A stretch of 34,559 nucleotides of DNA from a virus. The notes beneath the pieces are model-generated. The model saw only the letters and a program-made list of their open reading frames with translations. It had not been told where the DNA came from and made no database searches. Positions 7,971 through 19,017 of the stretch are shown here, piece after piece. The stretch lies in IMG/VR virus record IMGVR_UViG_3300001472_000020, positions 2,327 through 36,885 of that record. The stretch is one strand, 5' to 3'. The translations under genes were made by a program, and so were the position numbers. Position 1 is the stretch's first letter, and every line of letters starts with the position of its first letter.

Positions 7971-10900
7971 ATGGCAACGTATTTACAAGGAGTTACAGAT
8001 TACATACCAGATTATCAGCCTTTTCAGCCTGATCTAAACTTTTATGCTAATACCCTACAAGCAAAACAAACTCAATATGATTCAAATTATAAGTCATTAA
8101 ATAACTTATATAGTACATTATATAATGCACCTGTTACACATGAGTTAAATAAAGAAAAGAAAGATGTTTTAATTAAGCAAATAGATGATAACTTAAAAAA
8201 GGTATCGGGATTAGATTTATCATTAGAACAAAATGTACAGCAAGCTACACAGGTGTTTAGACCTTTTTATGAAGATAAGTATCTTATGAAAGATATGGCG
8301 TGGACAAAAAATACAATGAATGTATTAGGTAATGCTAATAGTCTACGTAATTCTGAAAATCCTGATATTTATGAACAGTGGTGGCAAACTGGAATTGATG
8401 CTATTAACTATAGAACACAAGAATTTGGTGAATCATCTTTAGATGAAACAATGAATTTTCAAAATGTTAGTTATACAAAATATACTAACGCTGTACAGGA
8501 TTATATGGATATGGCAACTAAGTTAAAAATTTCTGCTGAACATACAGATTTAACTGCAGATGGTAAATACATAGTTACTCAAAAAAATGGAAGCTTAATT
8601 ATACCTACACTACAACAGCTATTTAATGCTGAGTATGCTAAAAACCCAAGACTTCAAGAAATATATTCTGTTCAAGCTTATGTAGATAGAAAAAATTGGG
8701 TTGCTCAACATGAACAAGATTATAATGGTGATAAGCTTACTACAGAAAAAGAGTACTTACAGCAGAAATATAATTTTATTTCAAACTTAGTAAATAAAGA
8801 AAATGTAACTGCTAATGATAACCTAAACACAACAAAGAATAAGGTTGATGCGGTTGAGAATGATATTGCAAATGGTGATGTAAATATTAAACAACAAAAA
8901 TATTTAGATGCTCTAGCTAATGGTGCCACAGTACAAGAGGCAATAGCAGCTAGCACTAAGAAACTTAATAAAGATTTAAATACAGGTAACAGAACTTCAG
9001 TTACAGTGGGTCAACCATCAGGATTAAATCTTGAGAACTTAAAATTAGCTAGACTAAAGGTAGATGCTGGTGTTGCGTCATTACTTGCAACAAAAGATAT
9101 AAACAGAGCTGCTAAGGCTTACTCAGATATTGGTAAAGAATACAAGAGAGATATCAGTAAGATTGGTATGGAAGACATTAGAAATAGAAATGCTAGAAGT
9201 AGAATTAGGCTTGCAGCTAGTCTTAAAAAAGAAACTGATAGACAAAGTAATTTTGAAAAATACATGACAGATAAAGGTATGTTAATGTATGATATGAAAG
9301 GTAATCTAGTGCCTGATCCTAAATTTGATGGTTCATTTAAAGAGCAAGACGGAGGTGATCCTGGTCAGTCTACAGACCAAGACGTTGATATTAATAAACT
9401 AAATAAGAAGACTTGGAAACAATTTACAGATGAGTCAACTAGCGGTTGGACAGATCAGTTTATGATAGACATGAAAAACCTAGTTGATAAAAATGAAATT
9501 TCTAATGAAGAGATAGCTAGGTTTATGATTCCAGGTGCATCAAGTGGTATTAATATAACAAGTGGTTTTAGTGATTCAAAAGAAGAATATAGAAATATTT
9601 TAAGAGAAGAAGGTACTTTAAATAAAATTGATGATAAACAATTTAAAGAAGGCTTACGAGAATATAGAATAAGTCAAGGTATTTTAGATGAGAATGATAA
9701 TGTAACTGATAAAGGTCGTAAGCTAAAGGAGGAGATATATGGTACAGAGAATGCTAAATCAGAATTTAATAAAATATATAAACTCTGGAAAGAAAATAAA
9801 TCAACTACTGTTAATGGTCAAACATTTACATATAGAGATCATTTGAATAGAGAGTATGCTCCTAAGATATGGGTTGATGAGTGGGATACATGGTCAAAAA
9901 GAAATGCTGGTAATACGGTTGTAGAAAATTATTTACAACGTTCTGATAACATTTTAAAAATGGAAACTTATAGAGCAACTTATGATGCTAATGAGGCAGT
10001 CTTTGAACAGAATAATGATAAAATAGTAACAGAGTTAAGGCAAACAGTTAATCAATTAGGGTTAGATGATAAGGTAGCTGAAGAAACTGTAGAGTTATTT
10101 AATAATATTGTAAACCTATCAGATATTCAAGGTAATGATGCCTTGTCAGATTTTACTGAAGATGAAATGCTGGCGTTGTTTAATAACAAACTAACACAAT
10201 TTCAATATGCATTTGCAAATCTTGTTGATAGTAAGGGTGGTAAAATAAAGGGTCAACAGACTATGTCTTCACAGGGTGGGAGTTCATATGATATGGATGG
10301 TGTAAAAACTGATAATGCCATGCCAATGCCATATTTACCTAAATTTCAAGATGGTACTGATTGGAATGAAACTAAGGGAATTTTACCTGAGCAATGGGCT
10401 ATGGTAAATCAAATGTTAGATAATGATCCAAGAATGAGATCTGCTATGTCTGAACTAGGTCTTAGTGATGATGGTAGTACACCAATAACAAGTCCTGAAT
10501 ATTATAATTTTGATCCTGCTTCAGGCTATGGAGATATTAAAAGATTAAGAGATGATATTGTTAAGCAGTACAGAAAAGGTATTAATGTAGAAATATTTGA
10601 AACAGATGAGGAAATACAAGATTTTGCACAAACTGCTTTTACACTTTTAAATGCTAAATATGATGAAATAGTATTTAGACCATCTGGGGATAATGCATTA
10701 TTGTCATACATACCTACTACAGCTGGAACAGATGGTAGAGCATCATTAGCTTCAGAAACACAATCTCAATATGTTAATATGCAGGTTCCTGGTAGTGCAG
10801 GCTTTAAAGATTATGCAGCTATGGTTAGAGATATAAATAACATAAACTTTAATCAAGCAGGTAATTATAGAATTAGTCTTAATGGTAATATGTTACCTGA

Positions 10901-11660
10901 AGATTTTAGTTCTATGAGTTTAAATAAAAATGATATGAATCCTGATTTTGCAAGCAGATTGCTTCAAGATGCTTATTTAGCTGGAAGAGAGGGAGCTAAA
11001 GGTATGGGTGATTTAAAGATTAGTAATAATCAAGTATCTATGGAAGATGCGGGTACGGGTTCTATGACAGTTAACTTTTCTAAAAAGTTTTTAGAAGAAT
11101 ATGTTACTAGTATCCCAGAAGGTACAATGGTGAATGGTGCTGAGATTGAAGGTGAAAATGCTGGTAAGGCTGAATTTGTAAAACAATATGTTGATCAAAT
11201 ATATCAAAATGGTATTACATTTATTGCACCGAAACAACAGTGGACTAACCCTTTCTTTAATAATAATCAGGTAGGTCAAACAGAAGCTATCATGAATGCA
11301 TTAGGAAGTCTTAATTATAGTCATCCAAATGGTGCAGGTAGTTATACGTTAGAAAAAATTAATAATGTACCAGGAGTTACTCATAGAGGTGTATTTGAAA
11401 TTAATTACATAGATCCCCAAACAGGAGAGCTTAAAACTAAAAGTCAAGAATTACACCCTAACGTTAGAAAAAATGGTGATGCATTAGATCAAACACTAGC
11501 ACTTATGTTTAATAGTATTAATCAGACATCAGTGATAAATAACCAGCTTTTTCAATCATTTGTTAAATCAGATAATACAGAAGCACTTAATAAAGTTAGA
11601 AGTAATCAAAAGCTTACATTAACTCCAAAAAGCTCTGGGTTTAAATATGGTAATAATTAA
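7971..11660 (+). CDS. Conserved crAss-like phage virion protein, first gene of the giant-protein block
   Basis: The product has 1229 residues. The N-terminus (MATYLQGVTDYIP, then FQPDLNFY and TKQ-like helical residues) is a pattern I associate with conserved virion-associated proteins of crAss-like phages; this is memory of the family, not a search. The first 120 residues are helical and polar. The rest is acidic, Asn/Asp-rich and soluble, with no signal peptide or clear membrane segment and no catalytic motif I can name. The C-terminus, from about residue 1020, looks like mixed alpha/beta folds. The ATG at 7971 follows a 61-bp spacer and has at most a weak purine-rich AGAGAAAA upstream. It ends TAA-AAC-ATG, so the next gene begins in the same frame after a single codon. 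Most likely it is a structural or cargo protein packaged with the three giants downstream. Confidence 0.85.
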   Translation: MATYLQGVTDYIPDYQPFQPDLNFYANTLQAKQTQYDSNYKSLNNLYSTLYNAPVTHELNKEKKDVLIKQIDDNLKKVSGLDLSLEQNVQQATQVFRPFYEDKYLMKDMAWTKNTMNVLGNANSLRNSENPDIYEQWWQTGIDAINYRTQEFGESSLDETMNFQNVSYTKYTNAVQDYMDMATKLKISAEHTDLTADGKYIVTQKNGSLIIPTLQQLFNAEYAKNPRLQEIYSVQAYVDRKNWVAQHEQDYNGDKLTTEKEYLQQKYNFISNLVNKENVTANDNLNTTKNKVDAVENDIANGDVNIKQQKYLDALANGATVQEAIAASTKKLNKDLNTGNRTSVTVGQPSGLNLENLKLARLKVDAGVASLLATKDINRAAKAYSDIGKEYKRDISKIGMEDIRNRNARSRIRLAASLKKETDRQSNFEKYMTDKGMLMYDMKGNLVPDPKFDGSFKEQDGGDPGQSTDQDVDINKLNKKTWKQFTDESTSGWTDQFMIDMKNLVDKNEISNEEIARFMIPGASSGINITSGFSDSKEEYRNILREEGTLNKIDDKQFKEGLREYRISQGILDENDNVTDKGRKLKEEIYGTENAKSEFNKIYKLWKENKSTTVNGQTFTYRDHLNREYAPKIWVDEWDTWSKRNAGNTVVENYLQRSDNILKMETYRATYDANEAVFEQNNDKIVTELRQTVNQLGLDDKVAEETVELFNNIVNLSDIQGNDALSDFTEDEMLALFNNKLTQFQYAFANLVDSKGGKIKGQQTMSSQGGSSYDMDGVKTDNAMPMPYLPKFQDGTDWNETKGILPEQWAMVNQMLDNDPRMRSAMSELGLSDDGSTPITSPEYYNFDPASGYGDIKRLRDDIVKQYRKGINVEIFETDEEIQDFAQTAFTLLNAKYDEIVFRPSGDNALLSYIPTTAGTDGRASLASETQSQYVNMQVPGSAGFKDYAAMVRDINNINFNQAGNYRISLNGNMLPEDFSSMSLNKNDMNPDFASRLLQDAYLAGREGAKGMGDLKISNNQVSMEDAGTGSMTVNFSKKFLEEYVTSIPEGTMVNGAEIEGENAGKAEFVKQYVDQIYQNGITFIAPKQQWTNPFFNNNQVGQTEAIMNALGSLNYSHPNGAGSYTLEKINNVPGVTHRGVFEINYIDPQTGELKTKSQELHPNVRKNGDALDQTLALMFNSINQTSVINNQLFQSFVKSDNTEALNKVRSNQKLTLTPKSSGFKYGNN

Positions 11661-11663
11661 AAC

Positions 11664-14600
11664 ATGGCAGAAGAAAACGTAGATAAAGAATTTGATAAGT
11701 TTGCAGATAAGACAGACTTTCTAGGACCTGCAAGAATAGAGATGGAACTTGATGCTCCAGAACTTACACCTATTTTTCCTAATTCTGTTCCAGATGCATT
11801 TGAGAATAATACATATAATACTCAAAGAAATACTGGTGGCATTTCTCCTAATTACCCACCTAGTGCTGTAAAGCAGAATGTAGTAAATACACCTGATTGG
11901 GGAGAGTCTTTAATAAATGCCACTGCTGCTAAGATAAACTCTTTAGAAGATAAAAATGAGTATGCTAAAATGTACACTTTTGATTCATCTCCTAAAGGTG
12001 CATTTAAAGCAAGATATAAAGCTTATGATCAAGATATATATAATAAAATTGGATTTAGTCCATTACTAGATAATGAATCTTGGTATAATAATAATACAAC
12101 TTTCGGAGATGATATATCTAGGACAATGAGAACTTCAGCATTGCCTATGCTTGGTCTTGGTTTTCTTAGTCCCTTAAATTCATATGGTAATATGCTTCAG
12201 GGTAAAAGCCCTTTTGCACAAGATGCAGATGAAGCTGCTGAGTACGATTATTATAATCAACTATCCTACTCTTCTAAAGGAGGAGTTGGAGGTTTTACAA
12301 ATAACTTAGTATTATCTGCAGCTTATTCAATGGGTATACTAGCAGAAGGTGCTGTAGAAGGTGCTCTTATTGGTGGTGCAGTAGGCTTTGTTGAAGGTGG
12401 TGTTGGAGCTATTCCTGGAGCTGCTGTAGGTGGTGCACTTGGTACTTTAAAAAGTTTATACAGACTTCCAGGTAGTATAATTAAGGGTGTTAAAGCTATG
12501 GGATCTATGGCTAAAAATTTAAAGGCATTTGGTGATGTTACTAAAGCTAGACAGTTATTTGCTGCTTCTGGACGTAATGCAGCTAATTTTCTAAATCCAG
12601 CATCTAACCTTACAGCACAATTAAAAGCTACTGATAATATATCTGGATTAGCAAAATCAGCAAGAACTGTAGGAGCTCTGTGGCATGATGTAAAAAATAT
12701 CAACATGGGTATTGCAGAAGGAAGACTTGAGGGTGGGTTTACTCAAAATCAGACATATGAAGAGTTGTATAATAATTACTATAGTCTATATGGTATAGCT
12801 CCTGATGAAGATATGCAAGAGAGTATGATGAATCAAGCAAAAGCTGCAGGATGGAGGAATTCATTAAACAACTCTATGTTAGTTTTCTATTCTAATAAAA
12901 TAGCCTTTCCGTCTATAACTCGTGCTGGATTTTTAAAAGGGTTACCAAAATTAGGAGTTGGTACTGTTGTAGGTAATGTGGGTAAAGAATTTCAAGTTGT
13001 ATTTAATCCAGCTAAAAAAGCTAGTGAAGCTGTATTTACTGCAGAAAAGATTGGTTTTAAGAATGCATTAAAAGGTTTTACTAAACCTAAAGTTTGGGCT
13101 AATAATTCAATTAATTATTTTAAGGCTAATCTAGTAGAAGGTTTTCAAGAGTCTGCTCAAGATATTTTAAATGATGCAACAAAAGAATATTACAAAGAAA
13201 CATTTTATAATCCAGCTGCTAGAAACATGAGGTATACAACTGGTGTTTTAGGAGATGCGTTTAATAAACAAATAAGTGCTCAAGGTGCTGAAACATTTGC
13301 TTCTGGATTTTTAATGGGTACAATACTACAATTACCTGGTAAAGTTAAGGGTGGTTTAAATTATTCTTATAATAGGTTTTATAAAAATAGAGGTAATTGG
13401 GAACAACATGTTAAAGAAAGAGGTAATGATGCTCAAGATGTAGTGGATAACTTAAATAACATGTATAAAAATGCACATCATTTTTTTGATCCTAGAATAA
13501 GTAATTATTCAACTCAGATGCTTGCAGCTAAAATGGCTGATAATCCTGAAGAAGTTTCAGAAAAAGAATTAAGAGATACATCATTTACAGCATTTCATGA
13601 ATCAGTTATGACATCATTAAGTAATGGTACTTATGATATGTTTACTCAAAATTTATCAGAGTATAAAAATGCTACGCCCGAAGAACTTGAAGAAGCTTGG
13701 AATTTAGAGAAAGGACAAGGGAGAATTGCATTAGATAATATAGATAATCAACTTGATACAGCAAAAACAATTTCTAAAAGATTTAGAGAAGCTAGAAATA
13801 AAATGAAGAATCAGATTGACTTAGCTCAATTTGAAGTAGGTAGTCCAGAATATGAAAAAGCTAGAATATATAATGAAGCATATAGAGTAGCTCTTTCTAA
13901 TTTAGTCTTTTTACAAGGGTCGTTTGATAAAAACTTACAGTCTATTAAAGACTTAGGAGATGAGGTTAGTTCTTTAGATGCTATAAAAGATTTAAATTTT
14001 TCAAACTTTAGTAACTTAATAGTACCAGAAAGACTGAGTCAAGAGATTGCTATGCTAGAAACAGAAATTGAATCTTTAAAATCAAATCCTCAAAGAGAAT
14101 ATCAAGCAAATATACAGACTGAAATTAAAAGAATGGAGTCTAAACTATCTGCACTAACTGATTTTCAAAATGGTCAGAATGGTTTGATTGAAGGTTATAT
14201 GCAAAATGAGTTGCTTAAAGGAGTGATGTCAAAAATAATGACTGAAGATTCGTCTTTAACACAACAGGATGTTGAAATAAAAGCTATTCAAGAGTTAATG
14301 GATCAATATACAGAGGGTAAATCAGAACCGTTTTCTATATATAAAGATTCCTTTAAAGAACTTCTTTTTTCTTTAGCAGATACTCCAGAGAAAAAAGCAA
14401 GATTGCAATCACAGTTAGATGAAAAAGGTGGTATAGATACCATGTATAGTAAACTTTTAGATCTTCATATATTAAATAATGAAACAGCAGGTCTAACTAA
14501 GTTTATAAATTTATTAAGTAGCCCAAGAGATTTTTATGAGCATGTAGATAGGAATTTTAGTTGGATGAATGAGCTATATGATAATAAAAAAGAATATGTT

Positions 14601-17600
14601 AAAGATGTAGTTAATCAAGAGATATCAAATATTGAAAGAAATGCTATATTAAATGAATTAGCAAATAAAGGAATATTTGTTGATCTCCAACAATTTTCTG
14701 ATTGGATAGCAGATACTAACAACCTACCTGATGAGTTTATTGATATCACTAATGAAAGAGTTATTAATAAAGATAGTGTCTTGTATGAAGAGTACGTTGA
14801 TTTGTTTATTGCTGCTGCAGATTTAGAAAGTAAAAAACCAGCTGGAGAAGAGTTAGATGCTAAACAATCTTTAGAGGCAAGAGTAGAAGAATTAAATAGT
14901 GAGAGAAATGATAAGATTAATGATCAACTAGAGTCTTTAGATTCTAAGCTTAAGTCTAACTATGGTAAAACAAGACAAGAAATTCTTGATGAAAAAGCAG
15001 AGTTTGATAAAGAATATAAAGAAAAAATAAATCAAAAAGAATCTAAAGAAGAAGAAAACAAACTTATAGCAAAATCAAGAGAGCAGTTAAAAACAAATAA
15101 TGTACTTGAGATTCAAGCAATTTATGATTATGCTATAGAAGAAGGTTATATTACGGAGGAGCAGTTTGAGAATGCTGTAAATACAATAGCTCAAAATGCT
15201 GGTAAACCTTTACAAAGAGTTTTAGAAGCTCGTAAAAATATTGATGTAAGTGATATAGAAGATGCTGAAGAAGCTAGGCAAATAGGTTCTACTCAAGCAT
15301 TTAAGAAAGTTATAATTGATAGTATTTTAGAAGATAAGGCTGAAGATATTGAAAAAGAAATACAAGACATAGGTGATGTTGATAGGCAACCACCAATGGT
15401 CCTAGAGTCTACAAAAGAATATAAAAGTTATGAAGAGATAGTGGCACAAATAAATGCAAAGTATGATGCTGCTATTGATGAGTTAAAAGGTAAGATTTCT
15501 AAAATGGATACTGAAGAATCAGTTGAGCAATTTTATACTACATCTACACCATTTGATAATTTTGATCAAACTTCAAAAGATAAAATTACAGAGTTATTTG
15601 ATGATTACCTTATAACAGATTTAAATGAAAATTTAGAGATTAAAGAAAATGATCCTGAGCAATATAGAAAATTAAGGGAAAGATGGTTAGAAAGACAATC
15701 AGAACTTATTAATGAATTAAATGCTGATGTTGTTGAGGCTAAGAGACAGAAGTTAGAAGAAATGTCTAAACCACCTGAGCTAAAGTTTTTACCATTTAAA
15801 GCTGATTCTAAAACTAAGACAGAAGTCCTGGGTAATATATATGATAAGTTACAACGTATTTTAAATGATGGTGAATATGCCAAAGATGCTAAGAAACCTG
15901 AAGAAAAAACTCAGCTAACTGAAGAAGATATAGAAAATATTAACTCAGATTTACAAGCTATTGAAGGTTATATACAATCCCGTGCAGAATTATTTGCACC
16001 ACAAACTGTTGCTGAAGAAGTTGTAAATAGAATTTCTGAAACAATAATTAATAGAAGAAATGAAGTTGTAGAAGTTACAGATGAAGAGGGTAATGTTATA
16101 GGTAGAAAGTTTGCCAATAGAGAAGATTCTGATCCATCACCTGAAAGAGTTACCGCAGTTGCTGAGGAAATTAAACAAGACCTAACAGGTGAACCTCAGT
16201 TTAAATATGACCCAATAGAAAAAACAGAAGATGGAGAGCCTGGTGCTATAGAAAGTGTGTATAATACTTATTTTCAAGATCCTGATATTACTAATGAAGA
16301 AGCTATTGATTTATTTGTAGCTAGGTTTAGAGAAATGGCCTACAGAGAATATAAGAAAGTCTTTGGAAATGAAGCTAAGTTAAGTTCAATTGAGAGTGGT
16401 ATCAGACAAGATTCTTCATTTAGTAATGTAGAAAGACTAATTAAAAAATATGTATTCAAACATTACTCAGATGCAGGAACTAATTCTGATGCTTTAATTA
16501 GAATGTTTTTAACTCCTAAATCAGAACAAGATGGTTCTGGATTTATAGATTTTACATATGACTCTGAAGTTGAAATAAAAGGTAATATGATTAAGGTATC
16601 AGATACTATGTCTGAAGAAGCCTATAATACTTTATTTAACTCAGCATCAGGTATTATATCTAAATTACGTCAGGGAATTATTGATGGTAAATGGCAAATA
16701 CTATCTGAAAATGTTTTACTGTTTGATGAAAACGCCAGAGAAAATGGCCTTACAGGAGAGATAGATTTACTTGCTATAGACACTGAAGGTAAAGTTAAGA
16801 TTATAGATATTAAAACTGGTAACCCTGGTACATGGAAAATTTATGGTACAGGAGCACAGTATGATAAGGAAGCTTACTTCCGTGGTCAACAAAGTATTTA
16901 TGCTGATTTATTTTATAATATGTCAGGTATAGATGTGGATTCTATTGGTTTATTACCATTAGAAACTATTGTGAATTTAGATGGTTATATTGAATCTGTA
17001 AAAAAACCAAATCTAGTTCCTAAAGGTGAGGACACTATTGAAATAGAAAAGATTGAGGATATTAGTAAGTATGGTCTTGAGAGAATTAGTCCAAATTTAA
17101 AAGAAATTAAAAGGGAAACTGAGAGAGGTGAGAGTAAAGTAGAAATAGGTATTCCACAAAGTGATCCAACAAAACTTACATTAGAAGAAAATCTTGGTAA
17201 CATGATTACATATAATGGAAAAACAGGATTATTATCTAAGATGGGTAATGGTACATTTGGTGTATTAGTTACATCTAAGGTTGATGATACATTATTAAAT
17301 CTAACATTAGAATCAGTTCAAAATGAATTAGTTCTTGAAAAAGCTAGTGAATTTAAAAATGAAGAGTTAATATCTCAATTAGAGGATCAAGTTAAAAAAC
17401 TACAAAAGAATATTGATGATAAAGGTGAGACCAAAGAAATGTACTCCATTAAATTTGATATGGAGAATGTTTATGATGGTGGTCTTAACATGATGGAATT
17501 AGGTATACAACCAGTTGCTATTATAGAAAGTGTTGGTCAACAAAGAATGGTTGGTGGTAAAATTATCAATGCTAAGTTTGATAACCCTGCAGAAACAATA

Positions 17601-19004
17601 GCTACTATAAATGGAATAAAGTATAATGTATTAAGAGACACGTCAGGAAACATTACTATATTAAATTATATGTCCAATGAAAAAGAAATCAAGGATGTAG
17701 ATCAGGAAGCTGGTCAAGTATCAATGGAGATTGGTAAACTAAGACAAGAAGCTGCTGAACTTGAAGGTATAGAAAAAGACTTTGTATTAAAAAAGATATC
17801 TAAAAAACAGGTATATAAAACAGAGCTTGATAGAAAGAGGCAATCATTAGTTAATAATAATACAAAGGTATTTTTAAGGGGTAGAAATAATGAAGATCTT
17901 ATATTTGCATTAAATAAATTACCCAACAGTCTTCAAAAGGTTACAGAAGGTCGTACTAAAGCAGATGAGATAATAGATTTAAAAGAAATAGGAAGGTTAT
18001 CTTTATCACAAAGTATTTCTGAAGCAATAGATGAAGTTATGTCAAGAAATTATCCAGATGCAATGGATGTTTTAATTGATAAAGGTTTAGCTGGTGCAGC
18101 TGGTCAGAATGGTCAACAAATTATTGATTGGGCTACAGAGACAATTAAAGAGTTAGAAGACTTAGGTTTTAGTGTAATTAATAGAGGAGATCTAGTTGAT
18201 GATATATCTAGACAAATAGATGCTTTAAATTTATTACTAGGAGATTTAGAATTAATTAATTTAAATAAAGATGGAAAAATCAGTAAAAGACAAAAAGGAA
18301 AAGTTAGAGACTACTTTGAAAGGGAAGAAATACAGGAAGGGTCTAGTGTATCTACGGATGCAGAGTCTGTCCAACCAGAGACAAAAAGAGTTCTTAGACC
18401 ATCTGCAACCAAAACAGAACTTAAAAGAAAAATAGATTCTATTAGAAATAAGTTTGATAAAGAAGACAAAGCTACTTTAGAAAATATAACAAATAATGAG
18501 TTCATTGTTAATCTAAATGAAGCTACTAAATCTAATATTGAAAACATATATGAAAAGGCCTTATTAGAAGCAGCTAAAGAGACTACTCCTTTAACAGTAG
18601 ATGATGTAAAGTTGGCATATGAAACTAGGCTTGAAGAGTTAGAAACTAATATGGACTTAGCCAGTATAGAAAAAGGAATGATCTTAATGGACAAGTTAGA
18701 TACTCCAAACTATTATATGGTTAAAAAAATCAATAAAAATTCAGTAACTTTAGAGAATATCCAAACTCAAGAAAAGATGAATGTATCTGAAACAGATCTT
18801 ACTGATTATGATAAATCAAATGATGAACAAACTCCTGTAGTAGAAACAACTGAAGAGCTAGTAGAAAGCTCAGAAGAATCTGTAGCTAATTTAAAAGAAT
18901 TAGCTAAAAATGAAGAAAAACTATCTCAAGCAAAAGAAAATGCTAAAAAATCTACTAGAGAAGATAGGATGAATAAATTAAAAGATAACTCATTAAAATG
19001 TTAA
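11664..19004 (+). CDS. Giant virion protein with Gly-rich hydrophobic segment and RecB/Cas4-type PD-(D/E)XK nuclease domain
   Basis: The product has 2446 residues. The N-terminal part contains IGFSPLLDNESWYNNNTTF and GGVGGFTNNLVLSAAYSMGI, patterns I recognise from giant proteins of crAss-like phages. Residues about 215-262 are hydrophobic and Gly/Ala-rich, compatible with membrane insertion. Coiled-coil-like, Glu/Lys-rich stretches lie near 790-830 and 1065-1142. A nuclease core follows: GEIDLL at 1698-1703 (Asp1701), IIDIKTG at 1713-1719 (Asp1715, Lys1717) and QQSIY at 1742-1746, matching the D, DxK and QxxxY motifs of RecB/Cas4-like PD-(D/E)XK nucleases. The C-terminus is acidic and helical and ends in Lys-Cys. 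The gene sits directly before the RNA polymerase gene, so the protein is likely packaged and delivered with it. Nuclease motifs are seen; activity and target are not known. Confidence 0.88.
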   Translation: MAEENVDKEFDKFADKTDFLGPARIEMELDAPELTPIFPNSVPDAFENNTYNTQRNTGGISPNYPPSAVKQNVVNTPDWGESLINATAAKINSLEDKNEYAKMYTFDSSPKGAFKARYKAYDQDIYNKIGFSPLLDNESWYNNNTTFGDDISRTMRTSALPMLGLGFLSPLNSYGNMLQGKSPFAQDADEAAEYDYYNQLSYSSKGGVGGFTNNLVLSAAYSMGILAEGAVEGALIGGAVGFVEGGVGAIPGAAVGGALGTLKSLYRLPGSIIKGVKAMGSMAKNLKAFGDVTKARQLFAASGRNAANFLNPASNLTAQLKATDNISGLAKSARTVGALWHDVKNINMGIAEGRLEGGFTQNQTYEELYNNYYSLYGIAPDEDMQESMMNQAKAAGWRNSLNNSMLVFYSNKIAFPSITRAGFLKGLPKLGVGTVVGNVGKEFQVVFNPAKKASEAVFTAEKIGFKNALKGFTKPKVWANNSINYFKANLVEGFQESAQDILNDATKEYYKETFYNPAARNMRYTTGVLGDAFNKQISAQGAETFASGFLMGTILQLPGKVKGGLNYSYNRFYKNRGNWEQHVKERGNDAQDVVDNLNNMYKNAHHFFDPRISNYSTQMLAAKMADNPEEVSEKELRDTSFTAFHESVMTSLSNGTYDMFTQNLSEYKNATPEELEEAWNLEKGQGRIALDNIDNQLDTAKTISKRFREARNKMKNQIDLAQFEVGSPEYEKARIYNEAYRVALSNLVFLQGSFDKNLQSIKDLGDEVSSLDAIKDLNFSNFSNLIVPERLSQEIAMLETEIESLKSNPQREYQANIQTEIKRMESKLSALTDFQNGQNGLIEGYMQNELLKGVMSKIMTEDSSLTQQDVEIKAIQELMDQYTEGKSEPFSIYKDSFKELLFSLADTPEKKARLQSQLDEKGGIDTMYSKLLDLHILNNETAGLTKFINLLSSPRDFYEHVDRNFSWMNELYDNKKEYVKDVVNQEISNIERNAILNELANKGIFVDLQQFSDWIADTNNLPDEFIDITNERVINKDSVLYEEYVDLFIAAADLESKKPAGEELDAKQSLEARVEELNSERNDKINDQLESLDSKLKSNYGKTRQEILDEKAEFDKEYKEKINQKESKEEENKLIAKSREQLKTNNVLEIQAIYDYAIEEGYITEEQFENAVNTIAQNAGKPLQRVLEARKNIDVSDIEDAEEARQIGSTQAFKKVIIDSILEDKAEDIEKEIQDIGDVDRQPPMVLESTKEYKSYEEIVAQINAKYDAAIDELKGKISKMDTEESVEQFYTTSTPFDNFDQTSKDKITELFDDYLITDLNENLEIKENDPEQYRKLRERWLERQSELINELNADVVEAKRQKLEEMSKPPELKFLPFKADSKTKTEVLGNIYDKLQRILNDGEYAKDAKKPEEKTQLTEEDIENINSDLQAIEGYIQSRAELFAPQTVAEEVVNRISETIINRRNEVVEVTDEEGNVIGRKFANREDSDPSPERVTAVAEEIKQDLTGEPQFKYDPIEKTEDGEPGAIESVYNTYFQDPDITNEEAIDLFVARFREMAYREYKKVFGNEAKLSSIESGIRQDSSFSNVERLIKKYVFKHYSDAGTNSDALIRMFLTPKSEQDGSGFIDFTYDSEVEIKGNMIKVSDTMSEEAYNTLFNSASGIISKLRQGIIDGKWQILSENVLLFDENARENGLTGEIDLLAIDTEGKVKIIDIKTGNPGTWKIYGTGAQYDKEAYFRGQQSIYADLFYNMSGIDVDSIGLLPLETIVNLDGYIESVKKPNLVPKGEDTIEIEKIEDISKYGLERISPNLKEIKRETERGESKVEIGIPQSDPTKLTLEENLGNMITYNGKTGLLSKMGNGTFGVLVTSKVDDTLLNLTLESVQNELVLEKASEFKNEELISQLEDQVKKLQKNIDDKGETKEMYSIKFDMENVYDGGLNMMELGIQPVAIIESVGQQRMVGGKIINAKFDNPAETIATINGIKYNVLRDTSGNITILNYMSNEKEIKDVDQEAGQVSMEIGKLRQEAAELEGIEKDFVLKKISKKQVYKTELDRKRQSLVNNNTKVFLRGRNNEDLIFALNKLPNSLQKVTEGRTKADEIIDLKEIGRLSLSQSISEAIDEVMSRNYPDAMDVLIDKGLAGAAGQNGQQIIDWATETIKELEDLGFSVINRGDLVDDISRQIDALNLLLGDLELINLNKDGKISKRQKGKVRDYFEREEIQEGSSVSTDAESVQPETKRVLRPSATKTELKRKIDSIRNKFDKEDKATLENITNNEFIVNLNEATKSNIENIYEKALLEAAKETTPLTVDDVKLAYETRLEELETNMDLASIEKGMILMDKLDTPNYYMVKKINKNSVTLENIQTQEKMNVSETDLTDYDKSNDEQTPVVETTEELVESSEESVANLKELAKNEEKLSQAKENAKKSTREDRMNKLKDNSLKC
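16740..16910 (+). other. PD-(D/E)XK nuclease active-site region
   Basis: Conserved acidic and basic residues fall in the order expected for RecB/Cas4-like nucleases: Glu1699-x-Asp1701, then Asp1715-x-Lys1717-Thr-Gly, then Gln1742-x3-Tyr1746. The intervening AIDTEGKVKI has the usual beta-hairpin character. The Cys residues of the Cas4 iron-sulfur cluster are not apparent nearby, so a RecB-like variant without a cluster is more likely. Confidence 0.8.
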
Positions 19005-19017
19005 AAAATGGCTTGTG
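18993..19017 (+). repeat. Gene-junction repeat, copy 1 (Lys-Cys-stop-Lys-Met-Ala-Cys)
   Basis: The junction between the nuclease and polymerase genes matches the one between the polymerase gene and the next at about 20 of 25 positions, with AAATGTTAAA, ATG and TTGTG in common. In both, the upstream protein ends in Lys-Cys and the downstream protein has Cys at position 3. Confidence 0.6.

Noticed and set aside
12323-12706. Minus-strand open frame of 127 codons
   Set aside because: It lies wholly inside the nuclease-containing giant gene. Its composition is the reverse complement of the Gly/Ala-rich hydrophobic stretch. No other evidence supports a gene.
18311-18694. Minus-strand open frame of 127 codons, Ser/Leu/Phe-rich
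   Set aside because: This is a typical antisense shadow of Glu/Lys/Asn-rich coding sequence, inside a complete + strand gene.
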